DNA from: Actinoplanes octamycinicus
GTDB taxonomy: Bacteria; Actinomycetota; Actinomycetes; Mycobacteriales; Micromonosporaceae
Length of the DNA stretch: 64,000 nucleotides
Assembly (NCBI RefSeq): GCF_014205225.1
Contig: NZ_JACHNB010000001.1
Coordinates: 4,817,501 to 4,881,500, forward strand
Reading direction: 5' to 3'
The position numbers were made by a program, and so were the translations under genes. This document shows, one piece after another, positions 8,545-17,322 of this stretch (the first letter of the stretch is position 1; each line of letters begins with the position of its first letter). The notes beneath the pieces were generated by a model. That model did no database searches. It was not told the DNA's origin and saw only the letters and a program-made list of their open reading frames with translations.

Positions 8545-9305
8545 CCGGCGATCAGCCAGTCCAGGTCGGCGGTGCCGGGCGCGTCCGCGCCGACCAGCTC
8601 GACGAAGCGTTCCTCCAGGCCGGCGTCGCCGGCCACCTCGGCGACCGGGCCGGCCGCCACCACCCGGCCCCGGTGGATCACCGTGAGGTCGTCGCACATC
8701 TGCTCGACCAGCAGCATCGAGTGGGTGGAGAGCACCGTGGTGCCGCCGCCGGCGACGAACCGGCGCAACACCCGGCGGATCGCGGCGGCGGACACCGGGT
8801 CGACCGCCTCGAACGGCTCGTCGAGCACCAGCAGCCGCGGCGCGTGCAGCAGCGCCTGGGCCAGCCCGACCTTCTTGCGGGTGCCGGTGGAGCAGTCGGC
8901 GAGCGGGGTGGCGGCGCCCTTGGCCAGGCCGAGCACCTCGATCAGCTCGGCGATCCGGCTCTCCGGGGAGGTGACGCCGCGCAGCCCGGCGCAGTAGCGC
9001 AGCAGCTCGGCGCCGGTGAGCCGCTCCGGGAAGTCCAGGCCGTCGGGCAGCACGCCGGTCAGCGCCCGGGCCCGCGGCCGGTCGGCGAGCGCGTCGCCGC
9101 CGAGCAGCCGGATCGTTCCGGCGTCCGGGGTGATCAGGCCGACCGCCATGCCGATCGTGGTGGACTTGCCGGCGCCGTTCGGTCCCACGATCCCGTGGAA
9201 CGTGCCCGGCCGTACGGTGAGATCGACGTGGTCCACTGCCCGGTAGGACCCGAAGGTCTTCGTCAGGCCACGGATCTGGAGTGCCGGTTCATTCACGGCC
9301 ATCAC
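8541..9305 (-). CDS. ABC transporter ATP-binding protein
   Basis: Nucleotide-binding subunit of an ABC-2 type exporter, 254 aa (253 if the adjacent ATG at 9302 is used instead of GTG 9305). Walker A GPNGAGKST, Walker B LLVLDEPFEAVD and switch His in VLSTHS are intact. The ABC signature reads STGTRKK rather than LSGGQ, a variant seen in ABC-2 ATPases. The first gene of a two-gene operon, coupled by ATGA to the permease. A short AAGG lies immediately upstream of the start. It is divergent from the FtsX-like permease cluster with about 150 bp between. Confidence 0.9.
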   Translation of the reverse strand: MMAVNEPALQIRGLTKTFGSYRAVDHVDLTVRPGTFHGIVGPNGAGKSTTIGMAVGLITPDAGTIRLLGGDALADRPRARALTGVLPDGLDFPERLTGAELLRYCAGLRGVTSPESRIAELIEVLGLAKGAATPLADCSTGTRKKVGLAQALLHAPRLLVLDEPFEAVDPVSAAAIRRVLRRFVAGGGTTVLSTHSMLLVEQMCDDLTVIHRGRVVAAGPVAEVAGDAGLEERFVELVGADAPGTADLDWLIAG

Positions 9306-9451
9306 CTTAGGGAAAACGGCGTTCCCGCGATGTCCCGCGCGGCGGTGCGAACCGGCGCAACCGTAGCGATATGCGGGCGTGGCCCGGGTGCGGGACCGCG
9401 CATCCGTTTCCCATCTGGCAAGATCCCGCCCATGCTCGAACCGGGGCGCCG

Positions 9452-12334
9452 ATGGCGCTGATCCTCCGGCGTGCGGCGGCAGCTCGGGGACTGCTCGCCG
9501 CGGCGGCCGCGGTCATGTTGGCCGCGGTGCTCCTGCTCACGGGGCTTGCCGCGTACGCCACCGCCTCGGCCGGCGCGGGTTTGCGCGCCGCGGTGTCGGT
9601 CGCCGATCCGGACGAACGGTCGGTGCTGGTGCGCGGGGCGCTCGGCGCCGAGCCGGCGGCCCGGGACGCGGCGGTCCGGCGGGCGTACGCCCCGGCCACG
9701 GTCAGCTCCGCCCGGTACGGCTCCGGCTGGGCCGTGCAGGGCGCCACCGGTACCGCGGCGCCGGACGCGGACGGCATCGTCTACGCCTCCCTGGTCCAGC
9801 TCGCCGACCTGTCCGAGCACGCCGACCTGGTCAGCGGCGCCTGGCCGGCCGGGAACGGCGACGTCGCGCTGGCCGAGCCGGCCGCCACCGCGCTCGGGCT
9901 GCGCAGCGGGGCGACCCTGCGGCTGCTCGACCGGAACACCAAGCGGACGGTGGCCCGCAAGGTCAGCGGGGTGTGGCGGCCGCGGGACACGGCCGACCCG
10001 TACTGGCTGCTGGTCCCGGACGTGTTCGCCGGCCGCCTGCCGCAGACCTCGACGTACGGCCCGATCGTCGCCGCCGACCCGGGCTTCTTCGCCGGCGCCT
10101 CCGGCGGCTGGCTGATCCGGCCGGACCTCGCCGACCCGACCATGGCGTCGGTCCGCCGGGCCGCGGACCGGGCCGCCGCGATCGGCAAGGCCCTGCCGGA
10201 GACCTCCGGCATGGGCACCTCGGCGACGGTCAGCACCGGCCTGCCCGACCTGGTCGACCGGCTGACCAAGGCCGACCTGGTCCGCCGCTCCACGTTGGTC
10301 ACCCCGGTGCTGCTGGTCGTGGTGCTCGGCGGGTACGCGCTGTCGCTGGTCGCGGTGCTGCTGGCCGAGTCCCGGCGGAGCGAGACCGCGCTGCTGCGCG
10401 CCCGCGGCGCGTCCCGCCGGCAGCTCGGCGGGCTGGCCGCGATCGAGGCGCTCGGCCTGGTGCTGCCGGGGGTGCTGCTCGGCCCGCCGCTGGCCGTGGC
10501 CCTGGTCCGGCTGCAGGCCGCCGAGGCCCGGCTGGACGCCGGGGTCTGGCTGGTCGCGGCCCTGGTCGGGGTGGGCGGCGTGCTGGCCCTGAGCGCCCCG
10601 GCGGTGCGCCGCGGCGGCACCTACGTCGCCGAGACCGCCGGCCGCAAACGCCTGTCCATGGTCCGCCGGGCCGGACTCGACCTGGTCGTGGTCGCCTTGG
10701 CGGTGCTCGGCTGGCTGCAGCTGCGGCAGTACTCGGCGCCGACCGGCGCCGGCGGCCTCGGCATCGACCCGCTGCTCGCCGCCGCGCCCACGCTGGGCGT
10801 GCTGACCGGCGCGGTGCTGGCGATCCGGCTGCTGCCGCCGGTGGCCCGGTTCGCGGCCGGCCGGCTGGACCGGGGGCGGGCCCGCTCCGCGCTGTTCGGC
10901 ACCTGGCAGGCCGGCCGGCGCTCGCACGCCGGCCCGATGGTGATGGTCGCCCTCGCGGTCGCCGCGGCCACCGTCTCCTGGTGCCTGGCCGCCACCGCCC
11001 AGCAGTCCCGGGTCGACCAGGCGGTCCAGCTGGCCGGCGCGGACCTGCGGCTGGTGGAGAGCGCCGGGCTCGCCCCGGTCGGCCGGGCCGAGCAGCTGGC
11101 CGCGCTGCCCGGGGTGCGGACCGTGGTGCCGGCCTGGCGTGACTTCGTACCGCTGACCGCCGGCGAGGACCCGGCCGAGCTGGTCGCCATGGACGCGGCC
11201 GCGGCCCGGGACGTGGTGCAGGCCCGCGACGACGCCTTCGGCGGCCCGCCCGCCGACCTGCTCGATGAGCTGGCCGCGGCCGGCGGCCCGGGGGAGACCG
11301 GCACCCTGCGACCCGGCCGGATCGTCAGTTCGGCGCCGCTGCGCACGATCGCCGTGTTCACCGGCGGGCGGCGGGTCGACCTCGGGCTCAGCGACCGTGG
11401 CCGGCCCCGCGACTTCACCACCAGCGGTCCCGGGCTGCTCGGCTTCAAGGTCGAGGGCACCGGCACCTGGAAGATCACCGGTCAGGAGGGCACCTTCCAG
11501 GTCACCGACCGGGCTCACTCGCTGGTCGCCACGGATCACACCGGCGCCTACCCGGTCAACGGCGGGATCCAGATGGCGATCCAGTCGGCCTGGGACCCGG
11601 TGCCGATCGCGATCACACCGGCGGTCGAGGAGGCCCTCGGCGAGATCAGGTTCCTCAACGTCGGCGCGGTCGGCGTACCGGTGAAGGTGATCGCGGTGAT
11701 CGACCGGATGCCCGGCACCGAGGGTGGGGCGGCGATCCTGGCCGACCGGGCCGCGCTCGACGCCCGGCTGTTCGGCGGTTTCGGCATCGTCCGGGACACC
11801 GGCGAGTGGTGGCTGAGCGGCACCGACCCGGGCGTGGCCGGCCTCTCCGGCCTGCGGGTCGTGGACCGGCAGCAGCTGGCCACCACCGGCGACGCGTTCG
11901 GGACCGCCGCCCGGATCGCGCTGTTCGGCGCCGCGCTCGGCGCCATGCTGCTGGCCGCGGCCGGGATCGCGGCCGACGCCCGGGCCACCGCCCGGCACCG
12001 CTCGGTGGAGCTCGCCGTGCTGCACACGCTGGGCGCCGGCCCGCGCCTGCTGGCCCGCTCGCTGATCATCGAGCAGGCGCTGCTGGCCGGCCTCGGCGCG
12101 CTGGCCGGCCTCGGCGTCGGCCTGCTGGTCGCCGCCGCGATGGCCCCGCTGCTGGTGCTGACCCCGGCGGCCGGGCGACCGCAGCCGGAGGCCTGGCTGG
12201 AGATCCTCTGGGGCCGCACCCTGGGCAGCGCCGGGTTGCTGGTCGCGATCGCCCTCGCGGTCAGCGCCACCACCGCGCTGTCCGCCACCCGCCGCCTGCC
12301 GGCGACCCGTCTGCGCCTGGGGGAGGACCGATGA
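9452..12334 (+). CDS. FtsX-like ABC permease (first)
   Basis: 960 aa permease of the FtsX/MacB type. It has an N-terminal membrane anchor (residues ~10-35), a large extracellular region, a first membrane block (LLVVVLGGYALSLVAVLLAE), a second block before a long periplasmic-type domain, and a C-terminal FtsX block (ALFGAALGAMLLAAAGIAAD ... GLLVAIALAVSATTALS). FtsX proteins move no small substrate by default; such systems export lipids or peptides or act mechanically on cell-wall enzymes, and nothing here decides which. The ATG at 9452 starts directly before the first anchor; an in-frame start at 9371 would add 27 unconvincing residues. The stop overlaps the next permease (ATGA). Confidence 0.85.
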   Translation: MALILRRAAAARGLLAAAAAVMLAAVLLLTGLAAYATASAGAGLRAAVSVADPDERSVLVRGALGAEPAARDAAVRRAYAPATVSSARYGSGWAVQGATGTAAPDADGIVYASLVQLADLSEHADLVSGAWPAGNGDVALAEPAATALGLRSGATLRLLDRNTKRTVARKVSGVWRPRDTADPYWLLVPDVFAGRLPQTSTYGPIVAADPGFFAGASGGWLIRPDLADPTMASVRRAADRAAAIGKALPETSGMGTSATVSTGLPDLVDRLTKADLVRRSTLVTPVLLVVVLGGYALSLVAVLLAESRRSETALLRARGASRRQLGGLAAIEALGLVLPGVLLGPPLAVALVRLQAAEARLDAGVWLVAALVGVGGVLALSAPAVRRGGTYVAETAGRKRLSMVRRAGLDLVVVALAVLGWLQLRQYSAPTGAGGLGIDPLLAAAPTLGVLTGAVLAIRLLPPVARFAAGRLDRGRARSALFGTWQAGRRSHAGPMVMVALAVAAATVSWCLAATAQQSRVDQAVQLAGADLRLVESAGLAPVGRAEQLAALPGVRTVVPAWRDFVPLTAGEDPAELVAMDAAAARDVVQARDDAFGGPPADLLDELAAAGGPGETGTLRPGRIVSSAPLRTIAVFTGGRRVDLGLSDRGRPRDFTTSGPGLLGFKVEGTGTWKITGQEGTFQVTDRAHSLVATDHTGAYPVNGGIQMAIQSAWDPVPIAITPAVEEALGEIRFLNVGAVGVPVKVIAVIDRMPGTEGGAAILADRAALDARLFGGFGIVRDTGEWWLSGTDPGVAGLSGLRVVDRQQLATTGDAFGTAARIALFGAALGAMLLAAAGIAADARATARHRSVELAVLHTLGAGPRLLARSLIIEQALLAGLGALAGLGVGLLVAAAMAPLLVLTPAAGRPQPEAWLEILWGRTLGSAGLLVAIALAVSATTALSATRRLPATRLRLGEDR

Positions 12335-14973
12335 GCGTGCTCCACCGGGTCCGCGCGTTCGCCGGTCAGCTCATCCTGCTGGCCGTGCTCGGCGCGCTGG
12401 CCGCCTTCCTGGTCTCCGGGCCGGTCCGGCTGGCCAACGGGCACACCGACGACGGCCTGCGCGGCGACATCAACAAGCTGCCCGCGGCCAGCCGGGACCT
12501 GACCTACTCCGGCGTCCAGTCGGAGGGCCGGCCGAACAAGGCGGCGGGCGCCGGCCGGCTGGACCAGATCCGCGGCGAGCTGCCCGCCCCGCTGCCCGAC
12601 ATGATCAGCGGCGCCTGGTACATCGCCGAGACCGACCTGTCCTCGATCCGCCCGGCCGGGGTGCCGGCCGGCGAGTGCCCCAACCTGGTCCGGGTGCGCT
12701 GGCAGACCGGCACCGAGGGGACCGTCACCATGGTCGACGGCCGGTCGCCGCGGTCCGGCACGGCGCCCGAGCTGATGGTCGGGAAGGACGCGGCCGCCGC
12801 GCTCGGCCTCAAGGTGGGCGACCGGGTCAGCCTGGGTTCCCGGGACGGCGTGATCGAGGCGGCCGTCGTCGGCGTGTTCACGCCGGTCGATCCGGCCGCC
12901 CCGATCTGGTCCGACCAGGAGCTGCTGCCCGGCGCCTGCCCGGACCCGCGGGAGGGCCAGCGGACCGAGGCGGTGCTGCTCACCGATCAGCGCGGCGCGG
13001 TCGCGCTCGGCGAGGCGCTGTTCAACCTCGGCGAGCGGTGGCGCTTCCGGCTGGACGAGCAGCGGATCACCGCGGACCGGGTGGACGAGCTGACCAAGGC
13101 GGTCGCCGCGGCCCGCCGCCTCACGCCGGAGAGGACCGCGCTGCAGAGCAGCGTGGACACCACGCTCAGCAAGTTCGGCGAGCAGGTCGTCGCGGTGCAG
13201 GCGCTGCTCGCCGTGGTGCAGGCCGGCATCCTGGCCACCGCGGCCGGGCTGATCCTGCTCGCCGCGCGGCTGATGGCCGACCGGCGGCGGGCCGAGTTCG
13301 CGCTGGTCCGGGCCCGGGGCGGGGCGGTCCGTACGGTAGCCGGCCGCACCCTGCGGGAGACCCTGACCGTGGTCCCGATCGCGGTGCTGGCCGGCTGGCT
13401 GGCCGGGATCGTGCTGCCCGGCCGGGCGAGTGCCGGCGAACCCCTGCTGGTGCTGGCCGTCCTGCTGGTCGCGGTGCTGGCCGCGCCGGTCTACGCGGCG
13501 CTGGTCGCCTGGCATCCGGCGTTCTCCGGGCACCGCTCGGACGTGGCGTCGCTGCGCCCCTCGCCGCGCCGGCTCACCGCCGAGGCGTTCCTGGTGCTGC
13601 TCGCGGCCGGCGGGATCTTCCTGCTCCGGCGGCGCGGGCTGGACGCCGGGGCCGGGGTGGACCCGTACCTGATCACCGCGCCGGTGCTGCTCGCCGTGGC
13701 CGCCTCGGTGGTGGCGCTGCGCCTGGTGCCGTTCCCGCTGCGCTGGGCCGGCAACCTGGCCGCCCGGGCGCGCGGCGCGATCGCCTTCCTCGGGCTCAGC
13801 GGCGCGGGCCGGGCCCCGCTGCACTCCGGGCCGCTGGCGGTGCTGGTCGTGGCGATCGCCACCGGCCTGTTCACCGGCACCGTGACCAGCACCGTCGACG
13901 CCGCCCGGGACCGCGCCGCGGAGCTGGCCGTCCCGGCCGACGCGACGGTCAGCGGCTTCCGGTTCGCCCCGGACACCGCCGCCAGGATCGCCGGGCTGCC
14001 GCACGTCGACCGGACCACCGCGATGCTGCTCTACCAGGGCGCCACGGTGCGCGGCGACACCACGCCGCTGCTCACCCAGACCCAGGCGATGGTGCTCGAC
14101 ACGGCGACCGCCGGACTCGACCTGCCGGCCGCGCTGACCGCCGCGCGACCCGGCGGCGACGCGGTCCCGGCGATCGTCTCGCCCCGGCTGGCCGCGCAGC
14201 TCGGCGGCGGCGGGCGGGTCGAGGTGCAGGGCCGGGAGTACCGGTTCACCGTCGCGGCGGTCCAGGCCAACGTGCCCGGCCTGAGCAGCGACGCCCGGGA
14301 CTTCATGGTGCTGCCCCAGCAGGCCATGCCGATCCCCGACTTCCAGCCGATCCTGCCGAACCGGATCCTGGTGGCCGGCGACGGGTTCGACCCGGAGCAG
14401 GTCCGGCTGGCCGCCGACGACGGGCAGCGCGCCCAGCTGGCCGCGCTGACCGGCGGCGAGCAGAAGGAGGGGCAGCTGGCACTGCCCGCGGTGGTCACCA
14501 CCCGGACCGCCTACCGCACCTCGCTGGAGGAGCGCGGCGTGGACGGCGCGCTCAGCTTCACCTTCGCGGCCGGCATGGTCGCCGCGGCCGCGCTGGCGCT
14601 GACCGCGGTGGCGCTGGCCGTGCTGACCGGCGCGCCGGCCCGCGGCCGGACGCTGTCCCGGCTGCGCACCATGGGCCTGTCCGCGCGGCAGGGCCGCCGC
14701 CTGCTGATCTACGAGATCCTGCCGCTGATCGGGGTGGCCGTGCTGGCCGGTGGCCTGGCCGGGTTCGTGCTGCCCGCGCTGATCGGCCCGGCGCTGGGCC
14801 TGGGCGGCTTCACCTCCGGGGTGGCCGCCGGGATCACCCTCGATCCGTGGTTCGCCGGCGGGGTGCTGGCGGTCGCGGCGGTCGCGGTGCTGGCCGCGCT
14901 CGCCGTCGAGAACGTCGCCAACCGGCGCCTGCGCGTGGGCACGGTGCTGAGGTTGGGAGAGGAGCAGTCATGA
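12331..14973 (+). CDS. FtsX-like ABC permease (second)
   Basis: 880 aa, same architecture as its neighbour: an N-terminal anchor (LILLAVLGALAAFLVSG), a large outer domain, central membrane segments (GILATAAGLILLAARLMAD) and a C-terminal FtsX block (AAGMVAAAALALTAVALAVL ... FAGGVLAVAAVAVLAALA). The two permeases are related in organisation but not close copies, so they probably form a heterodimer served by the two ATPases downstream. Starts and stops overlap by ATGA on both sides, giving one translationally coupled run. Confidence 0.85.
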   Translation: MSVLHRVRAFAGQLILLAVLGALAAFLVSGPVRLANGHTDDGLRGDINKLPAASRDLTYSGVQSEGRPNKAAGAGRLDQIRGELPAPLPDMISGAWYIAETDLSSIRPAGVPAGECPNLVRVRWQTGTEGTVTMVDGRSPRSGTAPELMVGKDAAAALGLKVGDRVSLGSRDGVIEAAVVGVFTPVDPAAPIWSDQELLPGACPDPREGQRTEAVLLTDQRGAVALGEALFNLGERWRFRLDEQRITADRVDELTKAVAAARRLTPERTALQSSVDTTLSKFGEQVVAVQALLAVVQAGILATAAGLILLAARLMADRRRAEFALVRARGGAVRTVAGRTLRETLTVVPIAVLAGWLAGIVLPGRASAGEPLLVLAVLLVAVLAAPVYAALVAWHPAFSGHRSDVASLRPSPRRLTAEAFLVLLAAGGIFLLRRRGLDAGAGVDPYLITAPVLLAVAASVVALRLVPFPLRWAGNLAARARGAIAFLGLSGAGRAPLHSGPLAVLVVAIATGLFTGTVTSTVDAARDRAAELAVPADATVSGFRFAPDTAARIAGLPHVDRTTAMLLYQGATVRGDTTPLLTQTQAMVLDTATAGLDLPAALTAARPGGDAVPAIVSPRLAAQLGGGGRVEVQGREYRFTVAAVQANVPGLSSDARDFMVLPQQAMPIPDFQPILPNRILVAGDGFDPEQVRLAADDGQRAQLAALTGGEQKEGQLALPAVVTTRTAYRTSLEERGVDGALSFTFAAGMVAAAALALTAVALAVLTGAPARGRTLSRLRTMGLSARQGRRLLIYEILPLIGVAVLAGGLAGFVLPALIGPALGLGGFTSGVAAGITLDPWFAGGVLAVAAVAVLAALAVENVANRRLRVGTVLRLGEEQS

Positions 14974-15902
14974 CCGATCTGGCTGATCTGGAGCGGAGGG
15001 CGGCGGAACGCGCCGCGGCCCGGGCCGGCGGTCAGGACCGGCTCAGCGGGCACATCGTCTGCGACGGTCTGGTCCGGATCTTCCGGACCGAGGGTGTCGA
15101 GGTGATGGCCCTGCAGGGGCTGGACCTGGTGGTCGACCGCGGGGAGTTGCTGGCCGTCGTCGGCGCCTCCGGCTCCGGCAAGTCGACCATGCTGAACATC
15201 CTGTCCGGACTGGACGAGCCGACCGCCGGCATCGCCAAGGTGGCCGGTTTCGATCTGCTCGGCATGACCGCCGCGAAGCGCCTGGAGTACCGGCGGAAGA
15301 TCGTCGGGTTCGTCTGGCAGCAGACCGCGCGCAACCTGCTGCCGTACCTCACCGCCCGGGAGAACGTCGAGCTGCCGATGCGGCTGGCCGGCAACCGCCG
15401 GAAGAAGCGGGCCGAGGAACTCCTCGACATGGTCGGGGTGGCCGACAAGGCCGGCCGCCGACCGGCCGAGATGTCCGGCGGCGAGCAGCAGCGCTGCGCG
15501 GTCGCGGTGGCCCTGGCCAACGACCCGGAGGTGCTGTTCGCCGACGAGCCGACCGGTGAGCTGGACGAGGCCACCGCGGACGAGGTGTTCGGCGCGCTGC
15601 GCACGGTCAACGCCGAGCTCGGTGTCACCGTCGTGGTGGTCACCCACGACCGGAACGTGGCCGAGCAGGTCCGCCGCGCGGTCGCGATCCGCGACGGCAA
15701 GACCGCCTCCGAGGTACGCCGGTCCGCCCGCCGCGCCGCCGACGGCACCGAGCAGCACGTCACCGAGGAGTACGCGGTGCTGGACCGGGCCGGCCGGCTG
15801 CAGCTGCCGGCCGCGTTCGTCGAGGCGCTCAGCCTGCGCGACCGGGTCCGCCTCAACCTCGAACCCGACCACGTCGAAGTCCGCCCGGGAGAGTCAGCAT
15901 GA
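14970..15902 (+). CDS. ABC ATPase, LolD/MacB-like, with C-terminal extension
   Basis: 310 aa. Walker A GASGSGKST, signature MSGGEQQR, Walker B VLFADEPTGELDEAT and His-switch VVTHD are present. The body matches the FtsE/LolD/MacB class that partners FtsX-type permeases. It has a 30-residue N-terminal extension rich in Glu/Arg/Ala and about 70 residues after the ATPase core (from RRSARRAADGTE), longer than usual; the tail LDRAGRLQLPAAFVEAL resembles an AbrB-like/SpoVT strand-turn segment, which is only a suggestion. Coupled to the permease before it (ATGA) and to a mini-ORF after it. Confidence 0.9.
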   Translation: MTDLADLERRAAERAAARAGGQDRLSGHIVCDGLVRIFRTEGVEVMALQGLDLVVDRGELLAVVGASGSGKSTMLNILSGLDEPTAGIAKVAGFDLLGMTAAKRLEYRRKIVGFVWQQTARNLLPYLTARENVELPMRLAGNRRKKRAEELLDMVGVADKAGRRPAEMSGGEQQRCAVAVALANDPEVLFADEPTGELDEATADEVFGALRTVNAELGVTVVVVTHDRNVAEQVRRAVAIRDGKTASEVRRSARRAADGTEQHVTEEYAVLDRAGRLQLPAAFVEALSLRDRVRLNLEPDHVEVRPGESA

Positions 15903-15979
15903 GCGAACTTGCGAGCGCCTCAATCAGCTCAGTCCTCACCTCGTGCCGGCACCGGAACGCGGCGGAGGTGGCGGCATGA
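15899..15979 (+). other. 26-codon mini-ORF bridging two ABC ATPase genes
   Basis: An ATG at 15899 overlaps the stop of the first ATPase (ATGA) and runs 26 codons (MSELASASISS ... NAAEVAA) to a TGA that itself overlaps the ATG of the second ATPase (15976-15979, ATGA). It thus fills the 73-bp gap exactly and would let ribosomes pass from one ATPase gene to the next. The DNA start (GAGCGAACTTGCGAGCG) resembles a dispersed intergenic element I remember from Micromonosporaceae genomes; that recollection is unverified. There is no sign that the peptide itself has a function. Confidence 0.5.
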
Positions 15980-16653
15980 GCGTCGTCGAGGTCTCCGGCC
16001 TGTCCCGCGACTACGGCACCGGCGAGCGGGTCGTGCACGCGCTGTCCGCCGTCTCGTTCAGCGCCGAGAAGGGTGAGCTGGTCGCGGTCCGCGGCCGCTC
16101 CGGCGCCGGCAAGACCACCCTGCTCAACCTGATCGGCGGCCTGGACCGGCCGACCGCCGGCAGCATCGCGGTGGCCGGCCGGGACGTCGCGGCCGCCTCC
16201 GAGGCGGACCTGCTGGAGCTGCGCCGCGACACGATCGGCTTCGTCTTCCAGTCGTTCGGCCTGATCCCGATCCTGTCCGCGGCGGAGAACGTCAGCATCC
16301 CGATGCGCCTGGCCCAGCGGGACCCAGCCGAGCGGGACGAGCGGGTGTCGGTGCTGCTCGAACTGGTCGGCCTCGGCGGCCAGGCCAACCAGCGGCCCGG
16401 CGAGCTCTCCGGCGGCCAGCAGCAGCGGGTGGCGCTGGCCCGCGCCCTGGCCAACGACCCGGACCTGCTGATCGCCGACGAGCCGACCGGTCAGCTGGAC
16501 TCGGACACCGGCCGGGCGATCATGGATCTGCTCCGCGCCATCGTCGACGCCCGCGGGATGACCGCCCTGGTCGCCACCCACGATCCCAGCCTGATCGACC
16601 GGGCCGATCGCGTCCTCACCCTCCGAGACGGCCGCCTGATCGAATCTCTCTGA
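15976..16653 (+). CDS. ABC ATPase, LolD/MacB-like
   Basis: 225 aa, a minimal ATPase of the LolD/FtsE class. Walker A GRSGAGKTT, Q-loop FVFQSFGLIP, signature LSGGQQQR, Walker B LLIADEPTGQLD and His-switch VATHD are all intact. It ends the FtsX-type cluster (permease, permease, ATPase, mini-ORF, ATPase). A GGAGGTGGCGGC ribosome site lies inside the end of the mini-ORF. Two different ATPases suggest an asymmetric complex or two complexes sharing permeases. Confidence 0.92.
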   Translation: MSVVEVSGLSRDYGTGERVVHALSAVSFSAEKGELVAVRGRSGAGKTTLLNLIGGLDRPTAGSIAVAGRDVAAASEADLLELRRDTIGFVFQSFGLIPILSAAENVSIPMRLAQRDPAERDERVSVLLELVGLGGQANQRPGELSGGQQQRVALARALANDPDLLIADEPTGQLDSDTGRAIMDLLRAIVDARGMTALVATHDPSLIDRADRVLTLRDGRLIESL

Positions 16654-16886
16654 GACCCGATTCCGGTACGGGCGACGTGCGACCCCGGCCCGCGGCTGGT
16701 TGCCCGAGGTGATCCCCCTGGTCAACGCCGTGTGCCCGGTCCGCCACTTCCCAGTCCCCGCCCACCCAGGGGGCCTGCCCGATGACAGTGTCGCGCGGAA
16801 ACGTGATCGGCCGCGGCCACGTTGTGGACAGCGTGCTGGTGTGGACAGACCCGCCACCGTGTCGGCAGCGGGCGCCCCGCATCGGA

Positions 16887-17258
16887 TCAGAGCTCGCAGA
16901 GCCGGGCGCCGGAGTTCATCTCGGCCAGCTGGAGCTTGAGGGCGGCGACGCGGGCCTCCGCCTCGGCGATCAGGGTCTCGGCGATCCGCCCCCAGTCGGC
17001 GCAGGCCGGATCGTCCGGCAGGTCGGCGAGGACGTCGGCGATCTCGCGCACCGTCAGGCCGACGCGCTGGGCGAGTTTCGCCACCTTGATCCGGCAGGCC
17101 GCGGCGGCGTCGAAGCGCCGCTGGTCGCCCGAGGTGCGCTCGGCCCGGATGACGCCGTGCTGCTCGTAGAAGCGCACCGCGGACGGCGCGACCCCGGCCG
17201 CCGCGGCCACCTCGCTGACGGTCAGGACGAAGCCGGAGGGTGCCTGCGTGACGGTCAT
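16887..17258 (-). CDS. MerR-family transcriptional regulator
   Basis: 123 aa. N-terminal MerR winged helix-turn-helix (LTVSEVAAAAGVAPSAVRFYEQHGVI ... RFDAAAACRIKVAKLAQRVGLTVREIADVL), then a dimerisation helix and a short C-terminus (MNSGARLCEL). The overall size and helix pattern are SoxR-like, but the CxxCxC-type iron-sulfur ligand set of SoxR is absent: only Cys in DDPACAD and LCEL remain, so it is not a [2Fe-2S] sensor. Divergent from the FMN reductase gene with a perfect operator between, so it likely controls that gene and the MFS exporter. The ATG at 17258 is chosen over the longer frame because that would run through the promoter and the divergent gene. Confidence 0.88.
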   Translation of the reverse strand: MTVTQAPSGFVLTVSEVAAAAGVAPSAVRFYEQHGVIRAERTSGDQRRFDAAAACRIKVAKLAQRVGLTVREIADVLADLPDDPACADWGRIAETLIAEAEARVAALKLQLAEMNSGARLCEL

Positions 17259-17284
17259 CGCCCCATCCTGCCCCGAGCCCGGGC

Positions 17285-17306
17285 TTGACTTCAACATATG
17301 TTGAAG
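17285..17306 (+). promoter_or_regulatory. MerR-type promoter and 18-bp operator
   Basis: TTGACT (-35, 17285-17290) overlaps a perfect palindrome CTTCAACATATGTTGAAG (17289-17306). MerR activators bind in an over-long 19-bp spacer; that spacing puts a weak -10 at 17310-17315 and the transcription start at about the ATG (17323), predicting a leaderless transcript. The arrangement resembles SoxR boxes. The site also covers the upstream region of the regulator gene. Confidence 0.75.
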
Positions 17307-17322
17307 GTCGAGCGTGGTCCGC

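Noticed and set aside
9302..12025. 907-codon minus-strand frame opposite the first FtsX permease
   Set aside because: Gln/Gly/Arg-rich without fold or ribosome site; shadow of the GC-biased gene.
16654..16886. Hidden gene between the FtsX cluster and the MerR gene
   Set aside because: Only short frames without codon bias or ribosome sites, no hairpin of note.
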